Source of the DNA: an uncultured Bacteroidales bacterium
GTDB lineage: Bacteria > Bacteroidota > Bacteroidia > Bacteroidales > Bacteroidaceae
Direction: 5' to 3'
Assembly (NCBI GenBank): GCA_902768125.1
Contig: CACXKA010000002.1
Span: forward strand, 1 to 64,000
Length of the DNA: 64,000 nucleotides
Every line of letters starts with the position of its first letter. Position 1 is the stretch's first letter. The position numbers and the translations under genes are program-made. Of this stretch, positions 15,361 through 23,515 are shown one piece after another. The notes under the pieces are model-generated. The model made no database searches. It saw nothing but the letters and a program-made list of their open reading frames with translations, and had not been told where the DNA came from.

Positions 15361-17928
15361 ATGCAATTCAATTTCAAGAAAATTTTGCCCGATGTGTATT
15401 GCATCGCATTGTTTGCGGTTATCGCTTGGGTGTATTTTATGTCGCCAGTGAGCAAGGGTTATCGTCTGGAACAGCACGATAGTGGCGCGAATGACGGTAT
15501 CAATGTGGAAATCAATGCGTATCGTGATGCGCACAATGGAGAGACCCCTCGTTGGACGACGAGCCTGTTTGGTGGTATGCCCACCTATCAGATTGCTCCG
15601 TCTTATGACTCTGTGAAGCCGATGATATTTGTGGAAAAAGCGTATCACTTGTGGTTCCCTGACTATGTGTGGTACATCTTCGTGTCGATGCTGGGTTTCT
15701 ACATCTTGTTGAGAGCCTTTGACTTCCGTCAATGGATGGCAGCGTTGGGTGCTGTCGTGTGGGCATTCTCCAGCTATTTCTTCATCATCATCGCGGCAGG
15801 ACACATCTGGAAAGTGATGGCATTGGCATATATTCCACCTACCATTGGAGGTATGGCGTTATGTTATAGGAAGAAATACTTGTTGGGCACGGTGGTGACG
15901 GCTCTCTTTGCCACGTTGCAGATTCAGGCAAACCACGTGCAAATGTCCTATTATTTCCTGACGGTCGAACTGCTGATGGTGATTGCCTACCTCATCATGG
16001 CAATCAAGGCGAAAGAATTGGCATCTTTTGGCAAAGCGACGGCAGGCATCGCTTTGGCGGCTGTGATTGCCATTGGTCTGAATGCCAGCATTCTTTATCA
16101 TACTTACGAATACTCGAAAGACACCATGCGTGGCAAGAGTGAACTCGTGAAGCAAGGCAAGGCAGAAGACCAGACCGACAGCGGCTTGGAACGCAGCTAC
16201 ATCACGGCTTGGAGTTATGGCATCGACGAGAGTATGACCTTCCTCATTCCTGATGTGAAGGGTGGGGCAAGCATGCCGCTTTCGATGAACAAGACTGCCA
16301 TGAAGAAGGCAGATGGGCAATTGGAGCAGATGGGCATTTATGGTGCTTTCACCCAGTATTGGGGTGAACAGCCAGGCACGAGCGGACCTGTCTATCTGGG
16401 TGCGTTGGTGTGCATGCTCTTTGTGATGGGACTCTTGGTGATTCCGAATAAAAAACCACTCAAGTGGGCGCTCATCGTGGCAGGCGTGTTGACGCTGTTG
16501 CTGAGTTGGGGACATAACTTCATGCCATTCACCGACTTCTTCATCGACCATGTGCCGATGTACTCCAAGTTCCGCACGGTGGCAAGTATCTTGGTGGTGG
16601 TGGAGTTTGTGGTGCCGTTCATTGCTTTGTGGGGTTTGAAGTTGTGGGTGGAGAATCCTCGACAGAAACCGCTCTATGCCGCTACGATCTTCACGGTCGT
16701 AATCTGTTTGATTTATGTGATGGCGCCAGGGCTTGGAAGTGATTGTCTCAGTTCCAGCGATAAGGATGCTGTCAATCAATATGTGGGTGCAGGTTATTTC
16801 GATGCAGCATTTGGTCAGGACATCCTTCGCAGCATTTCCGAAATGCGTGGTGCGATGGTGACTGCCGACGCTTGGCGCAGCATCCTGTTCATTTTGTTGG
16901 GTGCTGCAGCGATGTGGTGGTACACCAAGAAAAAGAAAGGTGAGACGAAGCCTGTGCAGGTGACCTTGCTGAGTGTGGCTTTGCTGGCAATCAGCTTGGT
17001 GGATATGTGGGGTGTGAACAAGCGTTACCTCCACGACGATATGTTTGTGGAGCCACAAGGTGTGGCACGTATTCAGAAGACCGATGCTGACCGATACATC
17101 ATTGAGCAGAGTGGGGAAGGACGCGACTATCGTGTGCTGAACTTCACCGTTTCCACTTTCAACGACAACAACACGAGTGCGTTCTACAGTTCTGTGGGTG
17201 GTTATCATGCTGCCAAGTTGCGTCGTTATCAGGAACTCATCGAGGCACATATTGCTCCTGAGATGTCGAAGGTGTATGAAGCATTGCGTCAGGCTCCGAT
17301 GGACACGATTGCCATGATGGAGCGTCAGACCCCTTATCCGATTTATGATCTCTCTGTCGTCAACACCGATTCACTCTTCCCAGTCATCAATATGCTCAAC
17401 ACCCGCTGGTTCATCTTGGGTGCTGGTGAGAAGGGTGAGGTGAAGATGCCTGTGGAGAACACCACTGCGATGGGCAATGCTTGGTTTGTGACCGACATCC
17501 AATGGGTAGCCAATGCCAATGAAGAACTGGATGCACTCGGACAAGTGAATCTTCGCAAGACCGCTGTGGTGGCGAAGGCAGATTTCGATTTCTTGAAAGC
17601 TGGTGGTGAGGGTACGGTCAAATTGACTGCTTACGAAGCCAACGAGGCGAAATATGAGATTGAATCCGACAAGGGCGGTTTGGTGGTCTTCTCTGAGGTG
17701 TATTACCCAGGTTGGACAGCCACCATTGACGGACAGCCTGCAGAAGTGGGGCGTGCCGATTATGTGCTGCGTGCCATCAACGTGCCTGCTGGTCATCATG
17801 AAGTGGTGTTCAAGTTCGACCCACAGAGCATTCACACCACCGAAACGATTGCCTACGTGGCATTGGGTGTGCTGATCTTGCTGGTTGTGACAGCCATTGT
17901 GTTGAATCTGAAAAAGAAAAAAGAATGA
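15361..17928 (+). CDS. YfhO-family membrane glycosyltransferase-like protein
   Basis: An 855-residue polytopic membrane protein. About a dozen hydrophobic spans cover residues 10-560. An extracytoplasmic loop after the first span carries the family-like segment HDSGANDGINVEINAYRD and then TPRWTTSLFGGMPTYQI. The last 250 residues form a soluble beta-rich domain (NTRWFILG through YPGWTATIDGQPAEV) ending in one final span and a KKKKE tail. YfhO proteins are GT-C-like and, in Firmicutes, help glycosylate lipoteichoic acid; the Bacteroidetes role is not established. I chose the ATG giving MQFNFKKILP, which follows the promoter. Its stop overlaps the next start by 4 nt. Confidence 0.85.
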   Translation: MQFNFKKILPDVYCIALFAVIAWVYFMSPVSKGYRLEQHDSGANDGINVEINAYRDAHNGETPRWTTSLFGGMPTYQIAPSYDSVKPMIFVEKAYHLWFPDYVWYIFVSMLGFYILLRAFDFRQWMAALGAVVWAFSSYFFIIIAAGHIWKVMALAYIPPTIGGMALCYRKKYLLGTVVTALFATLQIQANHVQMSYYFLTVELLMVIAYLIMAIKAKELASFGKATAGIALAAVIAIGLNASILYHTYEYSKDTMRGKSELVKQGKAEDQTDSGLERSYITAWSYGIDESMTFLIPDVKGGASMPLSMNKTAMKKADGQLEQMGIYGAFTQYWGEQPGTSGPVYLGALVCMLFVMGLLVIPNKKPLKWALIVAGVLTLLLSWGHNFMPFTDFFIDHVPMYSKFRTVASILVVVEFVVPFIALWGLKLWVENPRQKPLYAATIFTVVICLIYVMAPGLGSDCLSSSDKDAVNQYVGAGYFDAAFGQDILRSISEMRGAMVTADAWRSILFILLGAAAMWWYTKKKKGETKPVQVTLLSVALLAISLVDMWGVNKRYLHDDMFVEPQGVARIQKTDADRYIIEQSGEGRDYRVLNFTVSTFNDNNTSAFYSSVGGYHAAKLRRYQELIEAHIAPEMSKVYEALRQAPMDTIAMMERQTPYPIYDLSVVNTDSLFPVINMLNTRWFILGAGEKGEVKMPVENTTAMGNAWFVTDIQWVANANEELDALGQVNLRKTAVVAKADFDFLKAGGEGTVKLTAYEANEAKYEIESDKGGLVVFSEVYYPGWTATIDGQPAEVGRADYVLRAINVPAGHHEVVFKFDPQSIHTTETIAYVALGVLILLVVTAIVLNLKKKKE

Positions 17929-18674
17929 TACTTTCCTTGTTGCAAAATGACATCGTGTGGGGCAATCCCACAGCGAATCAAGAGAAGATAGCCGAAATCC
18001 TTTGGGGACTCGACAAGAGCGATGTGTATGTGTTGCCAGAGATGTTCTCTACGGGCTTTGCCGTCAATCCAGAGGGCATCGCAGAGAAGGACGGTTGTTC
18101 CCTCGAGTGGATGAAGAAGATGGCAGCCGAGTTGAAGGGTGCCTTGTGTGGTAGTGTGGCTATTGAGGAGGATGGGCGTTTCTACAACCGCCTCTACTTT
18201 GTCAAGCCCAATGGTGAGGTGGCTTTCTACGACAAGCGTCACCTCTTCACCAATGCTGACGAGCATCTTCGTTACACTCGTGGAAATGAGCGTGTGGTGG
18301 TGGAGTTCCGAGGTTGCCGATTCCTCTTGCAAGTTTGCTACGACCTTCGTTTTCCCGTTTTTTCACGCAACAACGAGAAGATACCTTACGATTGTGCCAT
18401 CTATGTGGCTTCATGGCCTACCTCACGCTTGGCGGTGTGGGATACATTGCTCCATGCACGTGCCATCGAGAACCAATGCTATGTGGCAGGCGTGAACCGC
18501 ATCGGTGAAGACCAGAGTGGTCGCTACAGCGGAGGCACCCTGTTGGTTGACCACTATGGCAACACGCAGGCAGCCTGTCCGTTAGACGAGGATTCTGCCA
18601 TCACGATTGAACTCGACTTGCAGAAACTCCGTGAGTTCAGACGTAAATTCCCTGTACTGAAAGACGCTGATTAA
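17925..18674 (+). CDS. Omega-amidase / nitrilase-family hydrolase (YafV-like)
   Basis: A 249-residue carbon-nitrogen hydrolase. The catalytic triad is visible: Glu in VLPEMFSTGF, Lys in FYDKRHLF, and Cys in LQVCYDLRFPVFSRN. The last motif (CYDLRFP) is characteristic of the Nit2/YafV omega-amidase group, which hydrolyses alpha-ketoglutaramate and similar repair or salvage substrates. The ATG overlaps the yfhO stop (ATGA), so the two are co-translated. It converges on the carboxylesterase with a 2-bp gap. Confidence 0.9.
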   Translation: MILSLLQNDIVWGNPTANQEKIAEILWGLDKSDVYVLPEMFSTGFAVNPEGIAEKDGCSLEWMKKMAAELKGALCGSVAIEEDGRFYNRLYFVKPNGEVAFYDKRHLFTNADEHLRYTRGNERVVVEFRGCRFLLQVCYDLRFPVFSRNNEKIPYDCAIYVASWPTSRLAVWDTLLHARAIENQCYVAGVNRIGEDQSGRYSGGTLLVDHYGNTQAACPLDEDSAITIELDLQKLREFRRKFPVLKDAD

Positions 18675-18676
18675 AG

Positions 18677-20329
18677 TTATTTGTGTGTCTTTCGGAATTC
18701 ATCCAACTGCTTGAAGCAGTGTCTGTCGATGATTTCAGCCAGTTGGCGGTCGTGGTTGTGATGAATGGTGGGCCGTGTGCCGCCCAATTCCAGTAATTCG
18801 CCATTCTCGGCAGTGTAGGGTTGCCATTTGGGACGCCAGTCTTCCAGGTATCTTTCCTCTCCGAGGTTCGGATTGCCGTCATGAGCGAATTTCGCCCAAA
18901 CCGCACTCATGTAGTTTGCCCATTCCTGGTTTTCCTCAATGCATTTTCCTGCCAATTGATCCTGATAGTGGTGGAGCACATCGAAGCAGTATTTCAGTTC
19001 GGCTCCATGCGCTGAACCCTTGAATTCGTTGTTGTGTGACACATCGTTCACCGTGAACATATACATATATGTGTCAGCCTTGCGCTTGCCACCGATGGCA
19101 TCAGCCGTGATGAGCGTCTTGGGACGGAAAAGCCAGTCGATGCTCAGCAGGTCTTGGGGAAGACGTTTCTGATCTTGTGCCTTTTGTGGATAGGCCTTCT
19201 TGAACGCCTCGATGTAGGCATCTGTTTCCTCTCCAAAAGTCCTTTGCAGTTCTTCACGCGCCTGCTGCATCGTCATGGGCTGGTTATAGCGTTGGCGTTG
19301 CAGTTCGTTGAAGGTGGTGCCAATCAAGATGGGGATGTTGTCGCTGAAGTCGGGGAAACCTGGCTGGAAAGGCTGCTGCACCATATCCTCCCCATCTGGA
19401 GTAGGACCGAAACCCCACATCATCGGAGTGCCAGGACGACGGGTGCCGATGCTGGCAGCCATGGCGCGCTGTCCTGCGGCATACAGGTCCTTGTAGGGCA
19501 CATCCTTGATTTTGTCCACCTCATCCTTGCTGATGCCCAGTTCCTTCAGCACAGCCTCACCCAGTTCTTCTGTCATCGCCTTCGTGTTCACGTTCAGGAT
19601 GGTGCCGCTCATGATGATCGCCTTGTGGAAAAGTCCCCTGGCTGGAGGCATGCAGAGCAAAGTGCCCACTTTGCCACCACCACCTGACTCACCGAAGATC
19701 GTTACATTGTAAGGGTCACCACCAAACTTGGCAATGTTGTTGCGCACCCATTGCAATGCCTGCACCACATCGAGCATACCCACATTGCCAGAGTGCTTGT
19801 ATTTCTCACCACAAGTGGAGAGGTCGAGGAATCCGAGGATGTTCAGACGGTGAGCCACACTCACCACCACCACATCTTTCTTTGCCAGACACATGCCTGG
19901 GTCCCATGCGGGCGTGCCGCTGTCGAAACCACCACCATGCAGCCACACCATCACGGGCTTAGGTTCTGCTGGCTTGATGTGTGCTCCTGCTGGACGAGGC
20001 TGGATGTAAGGTGTCCACACGTTCAATTTGCAGCATTGTTCCGACATCTCATCCTCTGACATCGGTCGGTTCACCTGCTGCATCGCTTGTGGTCCCCACT
20101 TGTCACACTTCCTCACGTCCGTCCAAGGCTTCACAGGCTTGGGAGGCATGAAACGCTCCACTGTTGCGTAAGGGATGCCCAGGAAAGCCATTGTGCCCTC
20201 CTGCATGATTCCCTGCACCTTTCCCAGCGTCGTCTCGACCACTGGTGTCTTCTCGCTTTCTTGTGCCATTCCAGCCACCGCCACCATCAACGTGGCAGCC
20301 AGCATCATAAGTCTCAGTCTTGCATTCAT
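18677..20329 (-). CDS. Secreted type B carboxylesterase
   Basis: A 550-residue alpha/beta hydrolase with a signal peptide (LRLMMLAATLMVAVAGMAQ). The oxyanion-hole motif is VWLHGGGFDSG. The nucleophile elbow is FGESGGGGKVGTLL, differing from the usual GESAGG. The histidine lies in GSAHGAELKYCFD. Proteins of this family hydrolyse carboxylic esters; in gut Bacteroidetes they often act on plant esters, but no sugar-utilisation genes flank this one. I prefer the ATG at MNARLRL because an upstream ATG lies almost on the expected transcription start. Confidence 0.88.
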   Translation of the reverse strand: MNARLRLMMLAATLMVAVAGMAQESEKTPVVETTLGKVQGIMQEGTMAFLGIPYATVERFMPPKPVKPWTDVRKCDKWGPQAMQQVNRPMSEDEMSEQCCKLNVWTPYIQPRPAGAHIKPAEPKPVMVWLHGGGFDSGTPAWDPGMCLAKKDVVVVSVAHRLNILGFLDLSTCGEKYKHSGNVGMLDVVQALQWVRNNIAKFGGDPYNVTIFGESGGGGKVGTLLCMPPARGLFHKAIIMSGTILNVNTKAMTEELGEAVLKELGISKDEVDKIKDVPYKDLYAAGQRAMAASIGTRRPGTPMMWGFGPTPDGEDMVQQPFQPGFPDFSDNIPILIGTTFNELQRQRYNQPMTMQQAREELQRTFGEETDAYIEAFKKAYPQKAQDQKRLPQDLLSIDWLFRPKTLITADAIGGKRKADTYMYMFTVNDVSHNNEFKGSAHGAELKYCFDVLHHYQDQLAGKCIEENQEWANYMSAVWAKFAHDGNPNLGEERYLEDWRPKWQPYTAENGELLELGGTRPTIHHNHDRQLAEIIDRHCFKQLDEFRKTHK

Positions 20330-20365
20330 GTCTCTATCAGTTTTAGTTTTGTTCATTTGATGTTG

Positions 20366-20373
20366 CGAAGGTA
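20366..20373 (-). promoter_or_regulatory. -7-like element of the carboxylesterase gene
   Basis: The minus strand reads TACCTTCG, one base off TAnnTTTG, 37 bases before the chosen ATG. Confidence 0.45.
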
Positions 20374-20431
20374 CAACTTTTTTGTGACACGAACAAAATA
20401 TAGAACCATAATCTTGTTCATGGTCATTTTA

Positions 20432-20488
20432 ACCTTAACGATAACCTTAACCTTAACTGTTCTAATCTCACACAGCCACCCCCCCCCC
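20432..20488. repeat. CCTTAA-type repeat followed by a C10 homopolymer
   Basis: Several TTAACC/CCTTAA hexamers (TTAACCTTAACGATAACC and similar) are followed by ten consecutive C at 20479-20488. It lies between the divergent carboxylesterase and DUF4160 genes. A C10 tract is prone to slipped-strand length change. Confidence 0.7.
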
Positions 20489-20512
20489 TTAGATTAACAT
20501 CGATTCTTCAAA

Positions 20513-20556
20513 CTTGAGGTAACCTTGAGGTAATCTTGAGGTAACCTTGAGGTACT
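20513..20556. repeat. 11-bp GGTAACCTTGA array
   Basis: GGTAACC or a close variant (GGTAATC, GGTACTC) occurs four times at exactly 11-bp spacing, joined by TTGA. The palindromic core repeats about once per helical turn, upstream of the DUF4160 gene. Confidence 0.75.
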
Positions 20557-20652
20557 CCTTGGGCACGTTTTTCAAAAAAGTTCTGGAAAAGTTTGGAAGA
20601 TACTGAAAAATGTCGTTAATTTGCAACGAGATATAAATATAAACCATCTATT

Positions 20653-20955
20653 ATGCCTAAAATCTTTGAATACTTCGGCTTTATCTTCTACTTCTTTTCG
20701 AATGAGCATGAACCTATCCATGTGCATGTGAAGCATGGAGGTTGTGAAAGTGTTTTTGAACTGATTATGGAAGACGGAAAGTTGATGGAGATTAGAAGAA
20801 GAGAAAAGCCTGGGGTTGATCCGCTTGTATCAAAAGATGCTTCTACCGCGATGGCATTTATTCAAGTGTATTGGCAGGATATTGTTGCAAAATGGGTGGA
20901 TTTCTTTGTATACAAACGTGAGGTGAAAACCACACGAATCAATAAAAAGTTGTAA
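20653..20955 (+). CDS. DUF4160 family protein
   Basis: A 100-residue protein with the family pattern YFGFIFYFFSNEHEPIHVHV followed by a short beta region and a C-terminal helix. DUF4160 proteins are small and usually paired with a DUF2442 protein, as here. The pairing suggests a toxin-antitoxin-like or regulatory two-gene module, but no activity has been shown that I know of. The ATG follows an AT-rich leader. The next gene starts 3 bp after its stop. Confidence 0.85.
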   Translation: MPKIFEYFGFIFYFFSNEHEPIHVHVKHGGCESVFELIMEDGKLMEIRRREKPGVDPLVSKDASTAMAFIQVYWQDIVAKWVDFFVYKREVKTTRINKKL

Positions 20956-20958
20956 GAT

Positions 20959-21210
20959 ATGAGAACATTGTACATTTTGAAAGCAGAACCTGCAGGGAAC
21001 TTGTCGGTGAACTTGTACTTCAACGACAACACCTCTAAAGTGGTGAACATTGGTGACTTCATCCGTCGTCACCCACATCCACAGTATAACAAATACCTTG
21101 ATGAGCGCCTCTTCAACACTTTCCAACTTGAAGATGGTAATATAGTATGGGGCGAAGATTGGGATTTGATATTTCCCATCGAACAGCTCCATGAGGGTGT
21201 TGTGTGCTAA
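20959..21210 (+). CDS. DUF2442 family protein
   Basis: An 83-residue protein with the DUF2442 layout: an N-terminal strand pair (LYILKAEPAGNLSVNLYF), the DNTSKVVNIGDFI segment, LFNTFQLEDGNIVWGEDWDL, and a short tail. It is the downstream partner of the DUF4160 gene, co-transcribed with a 3-bp gap, and is followed by a strong terminator. Confidence 0.85.
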   Translation: MRTLYILKAEPAGNLSVNLYFNDNTSKVVNIGDFIRRHPHPQYNKYLDERLFNTFQLEDGNIVWGEDWDLIFPIEQLHEGVVC

Positions 21211-21284
21211 AATGACTATTCAATAATTATTCACTAAAACCCAACATGCCTATAGACTGAGGTAACATAACTAAAGATATAAAG

Positions 21285-21323
21285 AAGCAAGCGTGAACAA
21301 GAGATTTGTTTGCGCTTGCTTTT
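21285..21323 (+). terminator. Terminator after the DUF4160/DUF2442 pair
   Basis: A 16-bp stem pairs AAGCAAGCGTGAACAA with TTGTTTGCGCTTGCTT (two G-T wobbles) around a 5-nt loop and runs into TT. Confidence 0.8.
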
Positions 21324-21337
21324 ATATTAGTCGCTTT

Positions 21338-21530
21338 TTAAAACAGCCCCTTTTGGAGTCCGCTTGGCACTCTCTGGTAGTCCGCTTGGCTCGGACTCCT
21401 CTTCCGCTTGGCTTATCCCCCAACAACCAGCCTCTGCTGTTCAATACTCGTGCGTTATTAAGAAATAAGGTGCCTCTGCTGAGGAATAAGCGTGCGTTAT
21501 TGAAAAAAAAGTTTTAGAAAAGTTTGACTT
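21338..21530. repeat. Dispersed repeat family 1, copy a (with GAGTCCG module)
   Basis: A first module has AGTCCGCTTGGC repeats bounded by the inverted pair GGAGTCCG/CGGACTCC. It is followed by two tandem units built on GCCTCTGCTG then AATAAGCGTGCGTTATT. The same two modules in the same order recur near 44990-45130. It ends in AAAAAAAAGTTTTAGAAAAG, which also follows copy b. Confidence 0.75.
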
Positions 21531-21724
21531 TGAGTCTTATTTTGTCACGACTCAGCAGAGAAAAAACATTTTTTTCTGCATTCGCTGCTCCAAAATTTGG
21601 AGGATAAGGAAATTTTGCCTTTTCTTGATTTCACTTGACAGTTTTCACCGGGTTAAACTGAATTACTTGTCAACATCGTTTAAATCGTACTGAAAACCTT
21701 GTCAGTCGAATACGTTGAGGTGTT

Positions 21725-21815
21725 TTGTTGCCTCCCGAGGGTACACTTGTTGGCTCCTCGGGGGAACACTTGCAGGCTCGGGAGGGTGCAACTGTAAGTT
21801 CGAGGGGGCAATTTA
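21725..21815. repeat. Phased array of CTCCCGAGGG-type cores, 22-23-bp period
   Basis: Four units start with TTGTTG, TTGTTGG, TTGCAGG and TGTAAG. Each is followed by a G/C dyad core (CCTCCCGAGGG, CTCCTCGGGGG, CTCGGGAGGG, TTCGAGGGGG) and an ACAC/CAAC tail. Spacings are 22, 23 and 23 bp. No ORF is involved. Confidence 0.7.
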
Positions 21816-21857
21816 TTTGCAATTCTACCCCTACTTTTTGTATTGAGACTGGTCATT

Positions 21858-21985
21858 TGACGACAAATACCCATCCAAATGAGATGTTGAGGCTGATTTT
21901 TTGAAAAGCCTTCGAGGGCACAAAGTGGCAGATATGGCATCAAAACACAAGGTTTATGCTTGTTTTAGAGCCCTAAAAAAGCCTA
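21858..21985 (-). repeat. Dispersed repeat family 2, copy a
   Basis: Read on the minus strand it has, in order, CTCTAAAAC, CACTTTGTGC, CAGC, TCAACAT and CATTTGGATGG. The same order and spacing occur at 53340-53455 and 57605-57735. Confidence 0.6.
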
Positions 21986-22098
21986 TTTTTGAAGGAAACT
22001 GTCCTATTCTAATCCATTAGTGTCTTGAGTTGGGAAATGAGAATATGCTGCATCTTATTGTATTATAGCCTTTTAGAAAAAAAGACAAACAACTGAGT

Positions 22099-22245
22099 GT
22101 GACAGTTACAGTTGTTACAGTTTATTTTTAAGGGTATCGCACTTTTCTCTATATACTATATAACTATATATATATGAATTAATTAGATAGTATTTAAAGA
22201 GATATGTAGTGCTTGTTTTTTAACTGTCACAACTGTAACTGTCAC
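22099..22245. repeat. Inverted-iteron element A (about 147 bp)
   Basis: The left arm has GTGACAGTTAC, AGTTGTTAC and AGTT. The right arm is its inverse, AACTGTCAC, AACTGTAACTGTCAC, matching 23 of 24 positions. Between the arms lies an AT-rich core with AAGGGTATC, CTCTATATAC, TATAACTATATAT and ATTAATTA. The left flank is GACAAACAACTGA. Elements at 57051 and 57356 have the same layout and size. Confidence 0.75.
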
Positions 22246-22280
22246 GCGTTTAGGCTGATTCTTCTCTATAAAGCATATTC

Positions 22281-22400
22281 CCCAATACCCCGCCTCTGCT
22301 GAGCAATACTCGTTCGTTATTGTGAAATAAGGTGCCTCTGCTGATGAATAAGCGAGCCTTATTGAAAAAAAAGTTGAAGAAAAGTTTGGAGGATAAGGAA
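22281..22400. repeat. Dispersed repeat family 1, copy b
   Basis: Two tandem units, CGCCTCTGCTGAGCAATAC then TGCCTCTGCTGATGAATAAG, each followed by a TTATTG end. They run into AAAAAAAAGTTGAAGAAAAG and TTTGGAGGATAAGGA, as after copy a. Confidence 0.75.
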
Positions 22401-22630
22401 TTTTGTTGTTAATTTGCAAATGTTCTCTTACAGAAGTCTCGCTTTCGGGTGGGATTGAGGGAGAGAATCTATATATAGAAAAGGCGTACTTGACGCTTTG
22501 TGCTTGACGAATAGAAATCTGGCAGTTTCGAATTGATTGTCAAGAACAATGCAACAAAGTCGTCCATCAGGTGTATATTCATGACACTAAGAACAGGAAA
22601 GCCATTATTGGCTTCTTGCCACAATGTCGT

Positions 22631-22742
22631 TTATATACAATGCGTGGGCTTCGGCGTTGCTCGTTCGACAATCAGGGCGATGCCAGAGCCTCTATTCGTG
22701 GGACGAGTGACAAGAGAACTCCCCACGCTTTTTGTATGTATA
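22631..22742. ncRNA. Candidate structured RNA or dispersed palindromic element
   Basis: A closing stem pairs ATACAA-GCGTGGG (22635-22648) with CCCACGC-TTTTTGTAT (22722-22737). Inside, CTCGTTC (22660-22666) pairs with GGACGAG (22701-22707), leaving a 27-nt terminal region with partial GGGC/GCCT pairing. It is markedly GC-richer than its surroundings. The strand is not determined. A short frame across it has no protein-like character. Confidence 0.4.
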
Positions 22743-22902
22743 TGTCACAGCAATTATTTATTCCATCAGGATGTAGGGGATCTTGCTGATATATATTATT
22801 GAAGTGTGCGTGAAACGAAAAACGAAACAAAGAAGGTGGCGTAATCGCAAAAGACAATTAGCAGAGGCGTACAAAAAGCAAATTGTCAATAGAATTATAC
22901 AG

Positions 22903-23502
22903 ATGTCGAAAACCGAGATGTATAATAATTTGTGTTTAGTTCCGCCTATACAAATAAAAGATGAACTTTTTGTTGAAAGTTCAAATATCGAAGATTCAAT
23001 GCTTGGACGTGGATTATGGCTAAATGAAAACGCATATATTGAAGGTTATGCAGGAACAGCGATTTTACTTCTTGACATGATTCTAATCTCGAAAAATAAT
23101 GCAGTTAAGGATAGCTATATTTTTGTATCTTTATTTTGTTTCAGACATTTTCTGGAATTGTCCATGAAAGACACCATTAAACATGTATTTAGCACAAGCT
23201 GGCAAGATATAAGAGGACATAATTTGAAAGAATTATATAAGAAGATTCTAGAAATACCTAATATGAATGAAGATGAAACGACAAGGGCTATAAAGAAAAT
23301 GATAGACACCATAAATGATTATGATCCATCAGGAACAGCTTTTCGTTATCCATATAGTGTTCAAAATGATACGGGAGAACTAAAAACAACAATGCGTTAT
23401 CCTCCCACACTAATAGAAGTGCGTACCTTGAAAACTCGTCTTCTTCAACTTTATGCCTTTTTTGATGGTATTAATAGTATGGTTCAATATAATAACAATT
23501 AA
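22903..23502 (+). CDS. Protein of unknown function with RHFLEL / GHNL motif
   Basis: A 199-residue, AT-rich gene product I do not recognise by name. CFRHFLELSMKDTIK followed about 20 residues later by IRGHNLKELYKKI is a pattern of helical, HEPN-like or abortive-infection-associated hypothetical proteins. A final SGTAFRYPYS and a C-terminal helix follow. I start it at the ATG giving MSKTEMYNN. A GTG at 22810 would add 31 very basic residues (KRKTKQRRWRNRKRQ) and remains possible. It stands alone after a repeat-rich gap and 13 bp before the MBG surface-protein gene. Base use unlike its neighbours suggests recent acquisition; function unknown. Confidence 0.65.
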   Translation: MSKTEMYNNLCLVPPIQIKDELFVESSNIEDSMLGRGLWLNENAYIEGYAGTAILLLDMILISKNNAVKDSYIFVSLFCFRHFLELSMKDTIKHVFSTSWQDIRGHNLKELYKKILEIPNMNEDETTRAIKKMIDTINDYDPSGTAFRYPYSVQNDTGELKTTMRYPPTLIEVRTLKTRLLQLYAFFDGINSMVQYNNN

Positions 23503-23515
23503 ATCTAAATGAATT

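Noticed and set aside
15859-17250. Minus-strand open frame (463 codons) opposite the yfhO-like gene
   Set aside because: Antisense shadow with His/Arg-rich composition. The plus strand carries a clear membrane protein.
22571-22789. Short plus-strand frame across the structured element
   Set aside because: No start context or domain pattern, and the underlying DNA is strongly palindromic, so an RNA or repeat explanation fits better.
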